Assembly (NCBI GenBank): GCA_963797485.1 | Contig: CAWCPF010000002.1 | Span: 558,001-622,000, forward strand | Source: CAWAND01 sp963797485 | GTDB taxonomy: Bacteria > Chloroflexota > Anaerolineae > Anaerolineales > E44-bin32 | Length of the DNA: 64,000 nucleotides | Direction: 5' to 3' | Shown: piece by piece, positions 26,511 to 34,825 of the stretch | Numbering within the stretch: the first letter of the stretch is position 1 | Layout: each line of letters opens with the position of its first letter | Program-made: the position numbers and the translations under genes | The notes under the pieces: generated by a model | What the model was told of the DNA's origin: nothing | Database searches by the model: none | The model's input: the letters and a program-made list of their open reading frames with translations, nothing else

Positions 26511-27011
26511 TCAGCCGCCCTTTTCGAGTCGTTCAAGCTCGGCTTCGACTTCGCGGGCATAAGGGTCATCGGATGACAAGGGCGCGTCCGCCGGGCCGGC
26601 CGGCCGCCGGTGCCAACTCCGCAGCACCCCGGTGAGAATGCCGGCTCCGGCCAGGATGGCCACGGGCGGCAATACATACACCAGCCAGTTGAGCCCGTGA
26701 GCCGGCGGCGTGGCCAGCACCCGGTCGCCGTACTGCGTGACGAAGTACTGCTTGATCTGGTCGCTGGTCCAGCCGGCCGCCAGCTTTTCGCGGATCAGAT
26801 CGCGCCACTGGGCGCACGCCTGGGTCGGGCAGACGTCCAGCGGCACGTTCTCGCACACCGGGCAATACAACTGAGAGGCGATGTGGTTGACGTCGTTGTC
26901 CGATGGCACCGGGGGCTGCGCCCCGGCCCCGACGGTGAGCGCCAGCGCCAGGATCCCCGCCAGCAGGCTGCCCGAGGCGGCCAGCCATTTCCAGGAGGCA
27001 GGCTGGGTCAT
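26511..27011 (-). CDS. ccmH: Cytochrome c biogenesis protein CcmH
   Basis: CcmH works with CcmF in heme ligation and handles the apocytochrome CXXCH cysteines. The 166-residue protein has a signal peptide (LLAGILALALTVGAGAQ), the redox motif LYCPVCENVPLDVCPTQAC, then the three-helix segment IREKLAAGWTSDQIKQYF and QYGDRVLATPP, and one membrane helix WLVYVLPPVAILAGAGILTG. The second Cys pair in CPTQAC is absent from proteobacterial CcmH but is seen in related bacterial forms. The start overlaps the end of ccmF by four bases. Confidence 0.92.
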   Translation of the reverse strand: MTQPASWKWLAASGSLLAGILALALTVGAGAQPPVPSDNDVNHIASQLYCPVCENVPLDVCPTQACAQWRDLIREKLAAGWTSDQIKQYFVTQYGDRVLATPPAHGLNWLVYVLPPVAILAGAGILTGVLRSWHRRPAGPADAPLSSDDPYAREVEAELERLEKGG

Positions 27012-29065
27012 GTATCGGCCAGAGCCGGCCGCGAGGCGCGGGCGCGCCGGCGCGACGGCTCGGGCTCGGGATCGGGCCAGGCCGCCACCAGCGTGCCAAA
27101 AATGAACACAAACCCGCCCATCCACACAAAGTTGATCAGCGGGTTGAGGTATACCTTGAAGGTCGCACCCTGGCTGGCGATCTGCTCCCACCCGACCAGG
27201 ATCACGTAGAAGTCATCCTGGAGCGATGAGCGCACGCCGGGGATGGTCATCGGCTGCTGGGCGGCATAGTAGTAGTCCCGGCGCGGGTTAAGCTCGCTGA
27301 CCAGCTTGCCATCCCGGTAGACCGATACCACCGCCCGGTCGACCAGCCTGCCGTCGTTGGTGTCGAACTCGGCCAGCGAGTTGTAAGTCATGGTGTACGG
27401 ACCAAGTGTCAGCTGCTGGCCCTGCGCCAGCGTGGCCTGGGTCTGCTGCTGGAACATCTGGCTGCCGATGATCCCCATGGCCATCACTACCACCCCCAGG
27501 TGGATGATGTAGCCGCCATAACGCCGGCGATTGCGCCCCACCAGCCGTCGCAGGGCGGTCCACATCGGTTCGCCGTGCCGCTGATGACGGGCACGCGTGC
27601 CGCGCCAGTATTCATACAATGTGACCACTGCCACGTACGCCACCAGCCAGTAGCCGAGCAAGGCGGCGGGGTTTGTGACATTTTTCACAAGCAGGATCGG
27701 CACCACCAGGAGCGAAACCACGGTCGGTTTCCAAATCGCGCGGCCGAGCGTGGCCCAGGTCGAATGCCCGTACGCCGAAAGAGGGGCGATGCCCATCAAG
27801 ATCAGCAGCCCGATCCACAGGGGCGCCGTGGCCTGCGTGTAGAAAGGCGGACCGACGGTGACCTTCTGGCCGGTGAACAGCTCCGAAATGATCGGGAACA
27901 ACACGCCCCACAAGCAGATCACGGCGATGCCCATGAAGAGCAAGTTATTGACCAGGAACAGCGCTTCGCGTGACGCAAACGACTGGAGTTCGTTTTCGCT
28001 CCCGAATTGGTGCCAGCGCCGGATGAGCAGCGAGACCGAGGCCACCAGCATCAGGCTGATGAAACCGAAGAACATCGGGCCGATTGACGACTGCGCGAAC
28101 GCATGCACCGAAGACAGCACCCCGGATCGCGTCAGGAATGTGCCAAAGATGACCAGCGAATAAGTCACGATGATCAGGGTCATGTTCCAGTGCTTGAGCA
28201 TGCCGCGCTTCTCCTGCACCATGACCGAATGCAGGAAAGCCGTGCCCGTCAGCCAGGGCATGAAGGCGGCGATCTCGACCGGGTCCCAGCCCCAATACCC
28301 GCCCCACCCCAGTACGTCGTACGCCCATCGACCGCCCAGGATCAACCCCAAGGAGAGGAACAACCAGGCCACCAGCGCCCAGCGGCGCGTGAGGCGGATC
28401 CAGCGGTCATCGGTCCGTCCGGTCACCAAGGCCGCCATGGCAAAGGCATAGGGGATCACGAAGGAAACGAAGCCCAGATAGAGCATCGGCGGGTGAATGA
28501 TCATGCCGGGATGGCGGAGCAAGGGGTTGAGCCCGTTGCCATCGGATGGGTGAAGCGCCACCGCGCCAAGCGGCTGGAAGAGTGCCGTGACTTGTCGCCC
28601 GTCCACGGTCTGCCACAGCCGTGTGAAGGGGTTCTCGAAGAACAGCACCAGGCTTAAGAAGAAAGCCAGGGTCACCATGGTGACGACGATCACCCAGGGG
28701 AGCAATTCCCGATCCCGGTCCCATTTGCGCAGACTGGCGGCGGTCGTGAAGCCGGCCATCAGCCAGGACCAGAACAGCAGCGAGCCCTGCTGGCCTCCCC
28801 ACCAGGCGGTGATCTTGAGATAGCCTGGCATGGCCGAGCTGGTCACGGAGGCGACGTAGGCAACTTGGTATTGTTGGGTGAGGAGCAGGGTGATGAGGCA
28901 CAGCGCGGCGACGCTGATCAACGGCCAGGTGAGGAGCATCGCCCGCCGGCCGCTTTCCACGAACGCCGGTCGCTTTCGCAGGGCGCCGTAGGCCGCCGCC
29001 CCCGCGCCGTACAAGGCGGAGGCGAAGGTGATGGCCACGGCAAAATAACCTAGATCAGCCAGCAT
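27008..29065 (-). CDS. ccmF: Cytochrome c heme lyase CcmF
   Basis: CcmF joins heme from CcmE to apocytochromes. The 685-residue protein has about 14-15 membrane segments, the WWD motif GGYWGWDPVEIAAFMPWL, and family segments TAWWGGQQGSLLFWSW, LRHPGMIIHPPMLYLGFV and TFLTRSGVLSSVHAFA, which supply conserved heme-binding His residues. The C-terminal periplasmic domain of about 130 residues is intact, ending in helix LINFVWMGGFVFIFGTLVA. The ATG at 29065 is followed 86 bases from ccmE. A copy of the recurring 20-base palindrome lies inside the coding region at 27673-27692. Confidence 0.95.
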   Translation of the reverse strand: MLADLGYFAVAITFASALYGAGAAAYGALRKRPAFVESGRRAMLLTWPLISVAALCLITLLLTQQYQVAYVASVTSSAMPGYLKITAWWGGQQGSLLFWSWLMAGFTTAASLRKWDRDRELLPWVIVVTMVTLAFFLSLVLFFENPFTRLWQTVDGRQVTALFQPLGAVALHPSDGNGLNPLLRHPGMIIHPPMLYLGFVSFVIPYAFAMAALVTGRTDDRWIRLTRRWALVAWLFLSLGLILGGRWAYDVLGWGGYWGWDPVEIAAFMPWLTGTAFLHSVMVQEKRGMLKHWNMTLIIVTYSLVIFGTFLTRSGVLSSVHAFAQSSIGPMFFGFISLMLVASVSLLIRRWHQFGSENELQSFASREALFLVNNLLFMGIAVICLWGVLFPIISELFTGQKVTVGPPFYTQATAPLWIGLLILMGIAPLSAYGHSTWATLGRAIWKPTVVSLLVVPILLVKNVTNPAALLGYWLVAYVAVVTLYEYWRGTRARHQRHGEPMWTALRRLVGRNRRRYGGYIIHLGVVVMAMGIIGSQMFQQQTQATLAQGQQLTLGPYTMTYNSLAEFDTNDGRLVDRAVVSVYRDGKLVSELNPRRDYYYAAQQPMTIPGVRSSLQDDFYVILVGWEQIASQGATFKVYLNPLINFVWMGGFVFIFGTLVAAWPDPEPEPSRRRARASRPALADT
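27673..27692. repeat. Palindrome copy 2, TTTGTGACATTTTTCACAAG, inside ccmF
   Basis: An imperfect 8+4+8 palindrome with 6 of 8 arm pairs. It lies within coding sequence, so an operator role is doubtful for this copy. Confidence 0.6.
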
Positions 29066-29151
29066 GACCTCTCCCTCCTACCGCGTGCGGGGGCATTCAA
29101 CCAGTCTGTCGTCGAAGACTGTGGAAAGCCTCGGTCCGGGGCCCAGCCTGC

Positions 29152-29664
29152 TTAGCCGGATTGGGCGGGCACTTCATCCGAATAACGCGAAGGGCACTTG
29201 AGCAGCAGCTCGTCGGCATGGAAGATCCCGTCGGCGCCCATCTTCCCGGTCATGATCGCCTGCGCCTCGTCGCGCAACAGATCAGGTTTGGGTCCCTCAT
29301 AAATCACCTGCAGGCGTGTGGCCGTCGGGTCAGTCACCGCCTCGTGGAGTACCTGGGCCAGCCCGCCGCGGGCATCGATCTCGTTCATGTCCCCAGTCAC
29401 GTCCGCCACCGTGAAGCGCAGCGTCAGACTCTTCGCATCGTAATCGATCGTGCTGCCGTCTACGGCCCCCGAAACCCGCACGGCGCGGTCCCCGGCCGCC
29501 TGTCCTTGGCCGACCAACTCGCCAACTGTCATGTAGTACTGCGCGGAGGCCGAGGTGGCCGAGGTGATCAGGTAGATGATGGCCGCCGCAATCAGCAGAC
29601 CGCCGATCAGGAACTTGGTTCGTCCTGCGGAGCGCTTCTTGACCTGGGGTGATGATGCCTGCAT
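29152..29664 (-). CDS. ccmE: Heme chaperone CcmE, CxxxY variant
   Basis: CcmE carries heme covalently from CcmC to CcmF. The 170-residue protein has one N-terminal membrane helix (KFLIGGLLIAAAIIYLIT), an OB-fold body (YDAKSLTLRFTVADVTG, LQVIYEGPKPDLLRD) and the C-terminal heme site. In place of the usual HxxxY the sequence reads KCPSRY, so the heme-linking residue is Cys. This variant is known in archaea and some bacteria and is often linked with absence of CcmH, yet ccmH is present here. ATG 29664 has a GGAGG site. First gene of the leftward ccm operon. Confidence 0.93.
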   Translation of the reverse strand: MQASSPQVKKRSAGRTKFLIGGLLIAAAIIYLITSATSASAQYYMTVGELVGQGQAAGDRAVRVSGAVDGSTIDYDAKSLTLRFTVADVTGDMNEIDARGGLAQVLHEAVTDPTATRLQVIYEGPKPDLLRDEAQAIMTGKMGADGIFHADELLLKCPSRYSDEVPAQSG

Positions 29665-30113
29665 GAAGTCAACCTCCTGCACCCTTGCTTTACACCGGCT
29701 GCCAAGGCTCGTCCCGCCCCGGCGGATCATTCGACCGGACGGGACCGTCCGGTCTGCTGACTTTCAACCAACGGGCACATGGCGAATTCTATCATCTTCC
29801 CCCGCTCGAAGGAGTAGGGCTGAATGTCATCGGGCCGCTCGTAATTCGGCCCTGCGCCGCTTTGTCCGTTGAGATTAGGCTAGCATGCTTTCATGAGACG
29901 GCCATGAGCCCCGATCGGTTACAGGTTACACTATCGACACCGCCTCCCGGTGGACCCACCTTCCCAGATAGGTGACATTTATCTCCGGGCCGGAGGAAGG
30001 GCCACACTGTCCGGTGTTCGAGGGTAGGCGAGACAATCACACACGCACGGTTGTCGGCCTGGCCTGCCAGTGGGCAGGTCTGTGTGTTGACCCATACAGC
30101 CAGAGACTTGTCC
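29665..30113. other. Intergenic region between the ccm operon and the multiheme cluster
   Basis: 449 bases between divergent operons, so it must hold both sets of start signals. I see no convincing -35/-10 pair. It contains a strong palindrome at 29733-29754 (separate entry), a weaker CTGCC-N4-GGCAG at about 30064-30077, and ACACTGTCCGGTGT near 30004. There is no plausible coding sequence. Confidence 0.6.
29733..29754. promoter_or_regulatory. 22-base palindrome upstream of ccmE
   Basis: GACCGGACGG and CCGTCCGGTC form perfect 10-base arms around GA. It lies 69 bases before the ccmE start and has no T-run on either side, so it looks more like a protein-binding site than a terminator. The binding protein is unknown. 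Confidence 0.5.
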
Positions 30114-31296
30114 ATGAAGCGTGACACAGACGCCACTTCGCCTCCCCACGTGACCCTGAACCGTTTTCAGCGGTTGCCCCGCGGTCTATGGCTCTTGGCA
30201 GGCTTGCTCATGCTCGCCGGCCTGGCCGGGGCAGCGGCCCTGCATTCGGATCCGGCCGCCGCCGCCCCGAGCCACCCCGACCCGGCCGGGCAGACGCCCG
30301 ACAACCGGGCCTGCCTCGCATGCCATGCGACCCCCGGGATGCAGACCACGCTCTCATCGGGTGAAACCCTGTACCTGACGGTGGACGAGGAGGTCTACAA
30401 CGCCTCGGTCCACGGCAGGATCGGCTACGCCTGCGTTCAGTGCCACACCGATATCAGCGGTTACCCCCATCCTGCCTTGACCGCAGCCACGCGCCGCGAT
30501 CTCACCCTGCAGCTCTACCGGTCGTGCGCCGCTTGCCATCCGTCGATGTTTCAGGCCACCCTGGACAGCGTGCACCAGGTCGCGCTCGGCGGCCGGCAAC
30601 ACGGCGGCGGCGGTCTGCACCGACTGTCACGGCGCCCACGACGTCCAGCCTCCAGCCGAGCCGAGAAGCCGAATCCCGCAAACTTGTGAGAAATGCCACT
30701 CGCAAATCTACGATGCCTACAAGAGCAGCGTCCACGGGGCGGCACTCATCGGCCAGGGTAATCCCGACGTCCCAAGTTGCATTGATTGCCACGAAGTCCA
30801 TTCGGTCCAGGGTCCCTCGACCGGCCCTTTCAAACTCTTCTCGCCGGACATCTGTGCCAAGTGCCACGCTAACAAAGACTTGATGACCCGTTACGGTATC
30901 AGCACGGATGTCTTCAATACCTATGTGGCCGACTTCCATGGGACGACGGTTACGCTCTTCCAGGCGTTGACTCCGGATCAGGTGCCGAACACGCCCGTGT
31001 GCATCGACTGCCACGGGGTGCATGACATCCAGGCGGTCAATACACCCGACAGTCCGGTCATCAAGCAGAACCTGCTCCGAACCTGCGAGAAGTGCCACCC
31101 GGACGCAACCACGAATTTCCCGGCCGCGTGGCTCAGCCACTACCAACCCACGCCCCAACATGCGGCGCTGGTCTATTACGTCAATCTCTTCTACCAGATC
31201 TTCATCCCGTCCGTGATTGCCCCCATGGCGCTGTTTGTGGTCCTGGACGCGACCCGCAGGATCCGGCGCCGCCGGCAGGGTCAGCAGCATGAGTGA
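30114..31296 (+). CDS. Nine-heme c-type membrane cytochrome, one frame break
   Basis: A 393-residue protein (joined) with an N-terminal membrane anchor (LWLLAGLLMLAGLAGAAAL) and nine CXXCH motifs facing outside: CLACH, CVQCH, CAACH, CTDCH, CEKCH, CIDCH, CAKCH, CIDCH, CEKCH. A C-terminal helix (IFIPSVIAPMALFVVLDA) and an Arg-rich end return it to the membrane. The frame breaks at 30588-30589, with one extra G; VHQVAL then continues AAGNTAAAVCTDCHGAHDV, restoring hemes 4 to 7. The next gene, a cytochrome b, starts inside its last codons. Nine c hemes beside a diheme b subunit mirrors Geobacter CbcL, where both are fused. No CXXCK or catalytic nitrite-reductase site is present. Confidence 0.88.
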
Positions 31297-32446
31297 AAAA
31301 CGCTACCTTCGATTCCCGATTACCTACCGGGTCGAACACTGGGTGCTGACCCTCACCTTCACCACCCTGGCCATCACTGGTCTGGCTCAGAAGTTCGCCC
31401 TCAACGGCGTCTCGCAATGGGTGGTCGGTCTCCTGGGAGGCATCGGCAACACCCGGGCCATCCATCATGTCGCCGCAGGTTTGATGATGATGGAGGTCGT
31501 CTTCCACATCGGGATCGTGGGCTATCGCATGCTGGTGCTGCGTCTGCCAGGCTCCATGATACCGACGCTGCTGGACGTTGGGGCTGCGTGGCAGAGCCTG
31601 CTGTACAACCTCGGCCTGACCGAAAAGCACCCGGCTCAGGGACGCTATGGTTTTGAAGAGAAGGCCGAATACTGGGCAGTGGTCTGGGGAACGCTGGTCA
31701 TGGCCATCACGGGTTTCATGATGCTCAACCCGATTGCCACGGCACGCTTCCTTCCCGGGGACTTCATCCCGGCGGCCAAGTCCGCCCATGGGGGCGAGGC
31801 GCTCCTGGCTGTGCTTGCGATCATTGTGTGGCACCTGTATCATGTGCATCTTCGAAGTTTCAATAAGAGCATGTTCACCGGCTACATGTCGGCCGAAGAA
31901 ATGGAAGCCGACCATGCCCTCGAGTTGGCCGGGCTTGAGTCCGGGGCGCCAAAGGCCCAGCCGGAACCGACGGCGGTCAGAAGCCGACAACGGATTTACC
32001 TGCCGATCTATGGCGTGCTGGCAGCTTTGCTCGTAGCCGGGATCTATCTCTTTCTGACCTTTGAACAGTCCGCCATCACGACCGTGCCGCCGGCCGAGAA
32101 TGTGGTCATCTATTCGCCCCTGACCCCGACACCTTTTCCGACCGCCTTACCCACCCAGACCGCGTCGGCATCCCAGCCAACCACGTGGCAAAATGGGATC
32201 GGAGCCATCTTCGATGCGCGCTGTTCGACCTGTCACTCGGGCTCATCCGCCGTGGCGGGCCTGAACCTGAGCACCTATGCCGCGACGCTAAAGGGCGGCC
32301 GTTCCGGGAAAGTCATTCTGCCGGGCGATCCAAACAGCAGTCCGCTGGTCCAGCTCCAGGCCGCCGGTGGCCACCCTGGACAATTCGACGGCGATGAGCT
32401 TGTGGCGATCCGAGCGTGGATCGAAGCCGGCGCCCCGGAAAAATGA
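31289..32446 (+). CDS. Cytochrome b561-like (FdhI/HydC fold) protein with a C-terminal c-type heme
   Basis: A 385-residue integral membrane cytochrome. Four helices carry His ligands for two b hemes: His17 in RVEHWVLTL, His59/60 in RAIHHVAAGL, His73 in VVFHIGIVG and His182/185/187 in WHLYHVHLRSFN. This is the pattern of the gamma subunits of formate dehydrogenase and Ni-Fe hydrogenase, which exchange electrons with quinone. A fifth helix (about 236-257) leads to a Pro/Thr linker and a monoheme domain with CSTCH at 312-316 ending WIEAGAPEK. The start ATG overlaps the upstream stop by eight bases. It probably passes quinol electrons to the nine-heme partner. Confidence 0.88.
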   Translation: MSEKRYLRFPITYRVEHWVLTLTFTTLAITGLAQKFALNGVSQWVVGLLGGIGNTRAIHHVAAGLMMMEVVFHIGIVGYRMLVLRLPGSMIPTLLDVGAAWQSLLYNLGLTEKHPAQGRYGFEEKAEYWAVVWGTLVMAITGFMMLNPIATARFLPGDFIPAAKSAHGGEALLAVLAIIVWHLYHVHLRSFNKSMFTGYMSAEEMEADHALELAGLESGAPKAQPEPTAVRSRQRIYLPIYGVLAALLVAGIYLFLTFEQSAITTVPPAENVVIYSPLTPTPFPTALPTQTASASQPTTWQNGIGAIFDARCSTCHSGSSAVAGLNLSTYAATLKGGRSGKVILPGDPNSSPLVQLQAAGGHPGQFDGDELVAIRAWIEAGAPEK

Positions 32447-32462
32447 GCGAGGTGGAACACGC

Positions 32463-34160
32463 ATGAAACGGCTGTTTCGGTATCTGGCAAAGTTCTTCTT
32501 TCCTCCCGAGGGGACGCCTCGCTGGCTGCGAGTGCTTCCTTACGCCGTGCTGGGTCTGCTCACCATCCTGCTCCTGACGGGGGCGATCTACGGTTGGGAC
32601 TACACCAACTCGTCATCGTTCTGCGGCACGGCCTGCCACACCATGCCGCCGGAGTACACCGCCTACCTGACCTCACCCCACGCCCGCATTCAATGCGTCG
32701 AATGCCACATCGGGCGCGGTTTCTTCGGCACCAACTTCACCCGCAAGGCGGGGGACATCAAGCACGTCATCGACACCATTTCTGTCAACTATGAGTACCC
32801 GATTGTGGCCACGGATCTGCGCCCGGCTCGCGAAACTTGCGAGAAGTGCCACTCACCCGACAAGTTCTCTGACGATAGTTTTCGAACCATCATTCACTAT
32901 GGGAATGACATCAACAGTACGCCCACCACAACCTACCTGACCCTTCATACCGGAGGGGGTTCTCAACGCGAGGGGCTGGGCAAGGGCATCCACTGGCACA
33001 TCGAAAATCCGGTCTATTACCTGCCGGTGGGCCAGGAAGAACAGAACATCCCGCTGGTCAAAGTTGTCCAGCCGGATGGGACGATCACGACCTATACCGA
33101 ACTCGGCGAGAACATCAGTTCGTCCGATGCCGATGTGTCAAACATGAAACTGATGGACTGCATTACGTGCCATAACCGGATCACGCATCTGGTGTTAACC
33201 CCGGAAGAGACCGTTGACCAACTCCTGTCGCAGGGCTTGATCTCAACCACCATTCCGGAAATCCACTCGCGCGCTGTGCAGGCCCTGAACAACTCGTACC
33301 AGAGTTACGATATGGGCTTGACCGAGATCAACGGTCTCGAAGAGTTCTATCAGCAGGGGTACCCTGACTTCTATGCCCAAAATAAAGCCCTGGTCGATCA
33401 GGCCGTCGACCAGCTGCGCAGCACCTACGAACAGAGCGTCTTCCCGGACCAGAAAGTGGACTGGACCAGCCACCCAAACAACATCGGGCACAAGGACTCG
33501 CCCGGATGTTTCCGCTGCCATGACGGCAAGCACATCGATGCCCAGGACCAGGCCATCCGCCTTGAGTGCAACCTGTGCCATTCCATCCCGGTTGTGGCCG
33601 GCCCGGAGGACTTGACGGCGGACATCGAGGTTTTTCGCGGACCGGAGCCGGAGAGCCACCAGAACATGAATTGGATCTCGCTCCACAGGGATGCCTTCGA
33701 CGGGACGTGCCAGAACTGCCACAACACCGAGGACGCAGGCGGGACGAGCAACGTTTCCTTCTGCTCCAACAGCGGCTGCCACGGCCAGACATGGACCTAC
33801 GCCGGCTTTGACGCGCCCGAATTGCGGGCTGTGCTCCAATCGCAGCTGCCCACCCCATCGGCGCCCGAGCCCACCGTGGGAGCAGGAGCAGCGGCTGTCT
33901 GGGAGGGGTCCGTCGGCCCGCTGCTCACCCAGCGCTGCGGCAGCTGCCACGGGACCGACGGCACACGCGGCCTCACACTGACCACGTACACGGGCGCGCT
34001 GGCCGGGGGCTCGAGCGGTCCGGCAATTGTGCCCGGCGATCTGGCCAACAGTCTGTTGATCAAGAAACAGACCGCCGCCACGCCCCATTACGGGCAGCTC
34101 ACGCCGGCTGAATTGGACCTGGTGAAGAGGTGGATTGAGGCCGGCGCCCCCGAGAAGTAG
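32463..34160 (+). CDS. NapC/NirT-like multiheme cytochrome with nine heme motifs
   Basis: A 565-residue protein with one N-terminal helix (about 25-44) and a NapC/NirT-type first domain, FCGTACHTMPPEY then CVECH. Motifs in order: CGTACH (CX3CH, residues 54-59), CVECH, CEKCH, CITCH, CFRCH, CNLCH, CQNCH, CSNSGCH (CX4CH) and CGSCH. Two are of unusual spacing. NapC/NirT proteins take electrons from quinol; Geobacter ImcH is a larger relative. The last motif lies in a tail ending VKRWIEAGAPEK, nearly the same as that of the preceding b-type protein. Seventeen bases separate it from that gene. A terminator follows at 34184. Confidence 0.88.
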   Translation: MKRLFRYLAKFFFPPEGTPRWLRVLPYAVLGLLTILLLTGAIYGWDYTNSSSFCGTACHTMPPEYTAYLTSPHARIQCVECHIGRGFFGTNFTRKAGDIKHVIDTISVNYEYPIVATDLRPARETCEKCHSPDKFSDDSFRTIIHYGNDINSTPTTTYLTLHTGGGSQREGLGKGIHWHIENPVYYLPVGQEEQNIPLVKVVQPDGTITTYTELGENISSSDADVSNMKLMDCITCHNRITHLVLTPEETVDQLLSQGLISTTIPEIHSRAVQALNNSYQSYDMGLTEINGLEEFYQQGYPDFYAQNKALVDQAVDQLRSTYEQSVFPDQKVDWTSHPNNIGHKDSPGCFRCHDGKHIDAQDQAIRLECNLCHSIPVVAGPEDLTADIEVFRGPEPESHQNMNWISLHRDAFDGTCQNCHNTEDAGGTSNVSFCSNSGCHGQTWTYAGFDAPELRAVLQSQLPTPSAPEPTVGAGAAAVWEGSVGPLLTQRCGSCHGTDGTRGLTLTTYTGALAGGSSGPAIVPGDLANSLLIKKQTAATPHYGQLTPAELDLVKRWIEAGAPEK

Positions 34161-34183
34161 TCTGCATCCAAACTCAACGACCC

Positions 34184-34217
34184 AGACGGGGTTGTCCCAA
34201 TAGGGACGGCCCCGTCT
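34184..34217 (+). terminator. Hairpin after the nine-heme NapC-like gene
   Basis: AGACGGGG and CCCCGTCT form the outer stem and GTCCC/GGGAC extends it, with a short AATA loop. CATTTATT follows. It starts 23 bases after the stop codon and probably ends the 30114-34160 transcript. Confidence 0.75.
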
Positions 34218-34338
34218 CATTTATTCATCTCTATCGCCTCCATCAAGTTCGCCTTCTACACATTGGGCTCGCCTCGTCCGTTGGAGAGCAGGGGGCTCTG
34301 ACGCCCGCCACCGCGTGGCTTATCGGCTGGCTCCCCGG

Positions 34339-34519
34339 CCTCACCCCCCGGCCCCCTCTCCGCCTTGAGGGTTTTACATGGCTGGGTGCCTTGGCGGAGA
34401 GGGGGTGAGGTTCTCAGAAGGAGACGGGGGAGCTTCGCTCCCCCGTCTCCTTGGACCTCTGTCCCCTCCCCCTGGGTTGGCTGCAAGCAGATTAGTCGAC
34501 CGCAACCCAGGGGGAGGGG
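34339..34519. repeat. Three tandem large hairpins, MITE-like or dispersed palindromic element
   Basis: Three consecutive inverted repeats fill this gap. Hairpin 1: 34339-34363 against 34393-34410 (right arm GGCGGAGAGGGGGTGAGG; left arm has five extra bases). Hairpin 2: perfect 16-base arms, 34418-34433 and 34437-34452, around TTC. Hairpin 3: perfect 17-base arms, 34463-34479 and 34503-34519, around a 23-base loop. The C-rich arms look like a dispersed element, not single terminators. There is no transposase and no flanking direct repeat that I can see. Confidence 0.7.
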
Positions 34520-34825
34520 CAAGGGGTGGGGGTCAATGTGTCACCCAGGCCAGGGCTCTGCTGTGAGTGGGGGGCCATCAAAGAGAAGGGGCCGAGACGC
34601 ATGCCTGCCTGGGCTCCGCCTGGTTGCCTTCACGCGCGAATTAATCACATACAATGAGGGACATCTGCCACTAACTGCCTACCCGAACGGACAGGTAAGG
34701 TAGGTGGGCGGACCGGACCCGGCGAGCTGAGTTTGTGCGGAGGACCAGTCCCTCCGAGTAGGGCGGCTGGCCCCGATGGGTCAACCCGGTCCGTTCCTGG
34801 GTAGGACACACACGGAGAACAATCG
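34520..34825. other. Intergenic region before the Rieske gene
   Basis: Non-coding. A possible promoter has TTGCCT at 34624-34629 and TACAAT at 34650-34655, but the 20-base spacing is long. Short inverted pieces (CCGGACC, GGTCCG) occur between 34710 and 34795 and could fold in a leader RNA. I see nothing else that can be supported. Confidence 0.4.

Noticed and set aside
30586..30700. Split of the nine-heme cytochrome into two or three genes
   Set aside because: The middle piece carries four CXXCH motifs in a third frame; one base change gives a continuous nine-heme protein, so separate genes are unlikely.
30114..34160. Nitrite, hydroxylamine or tetrathionate reductase
   Set aside because: No CXXCK motif or other catalytic heme signature was found; all sites are CXXCH or spaced variants.
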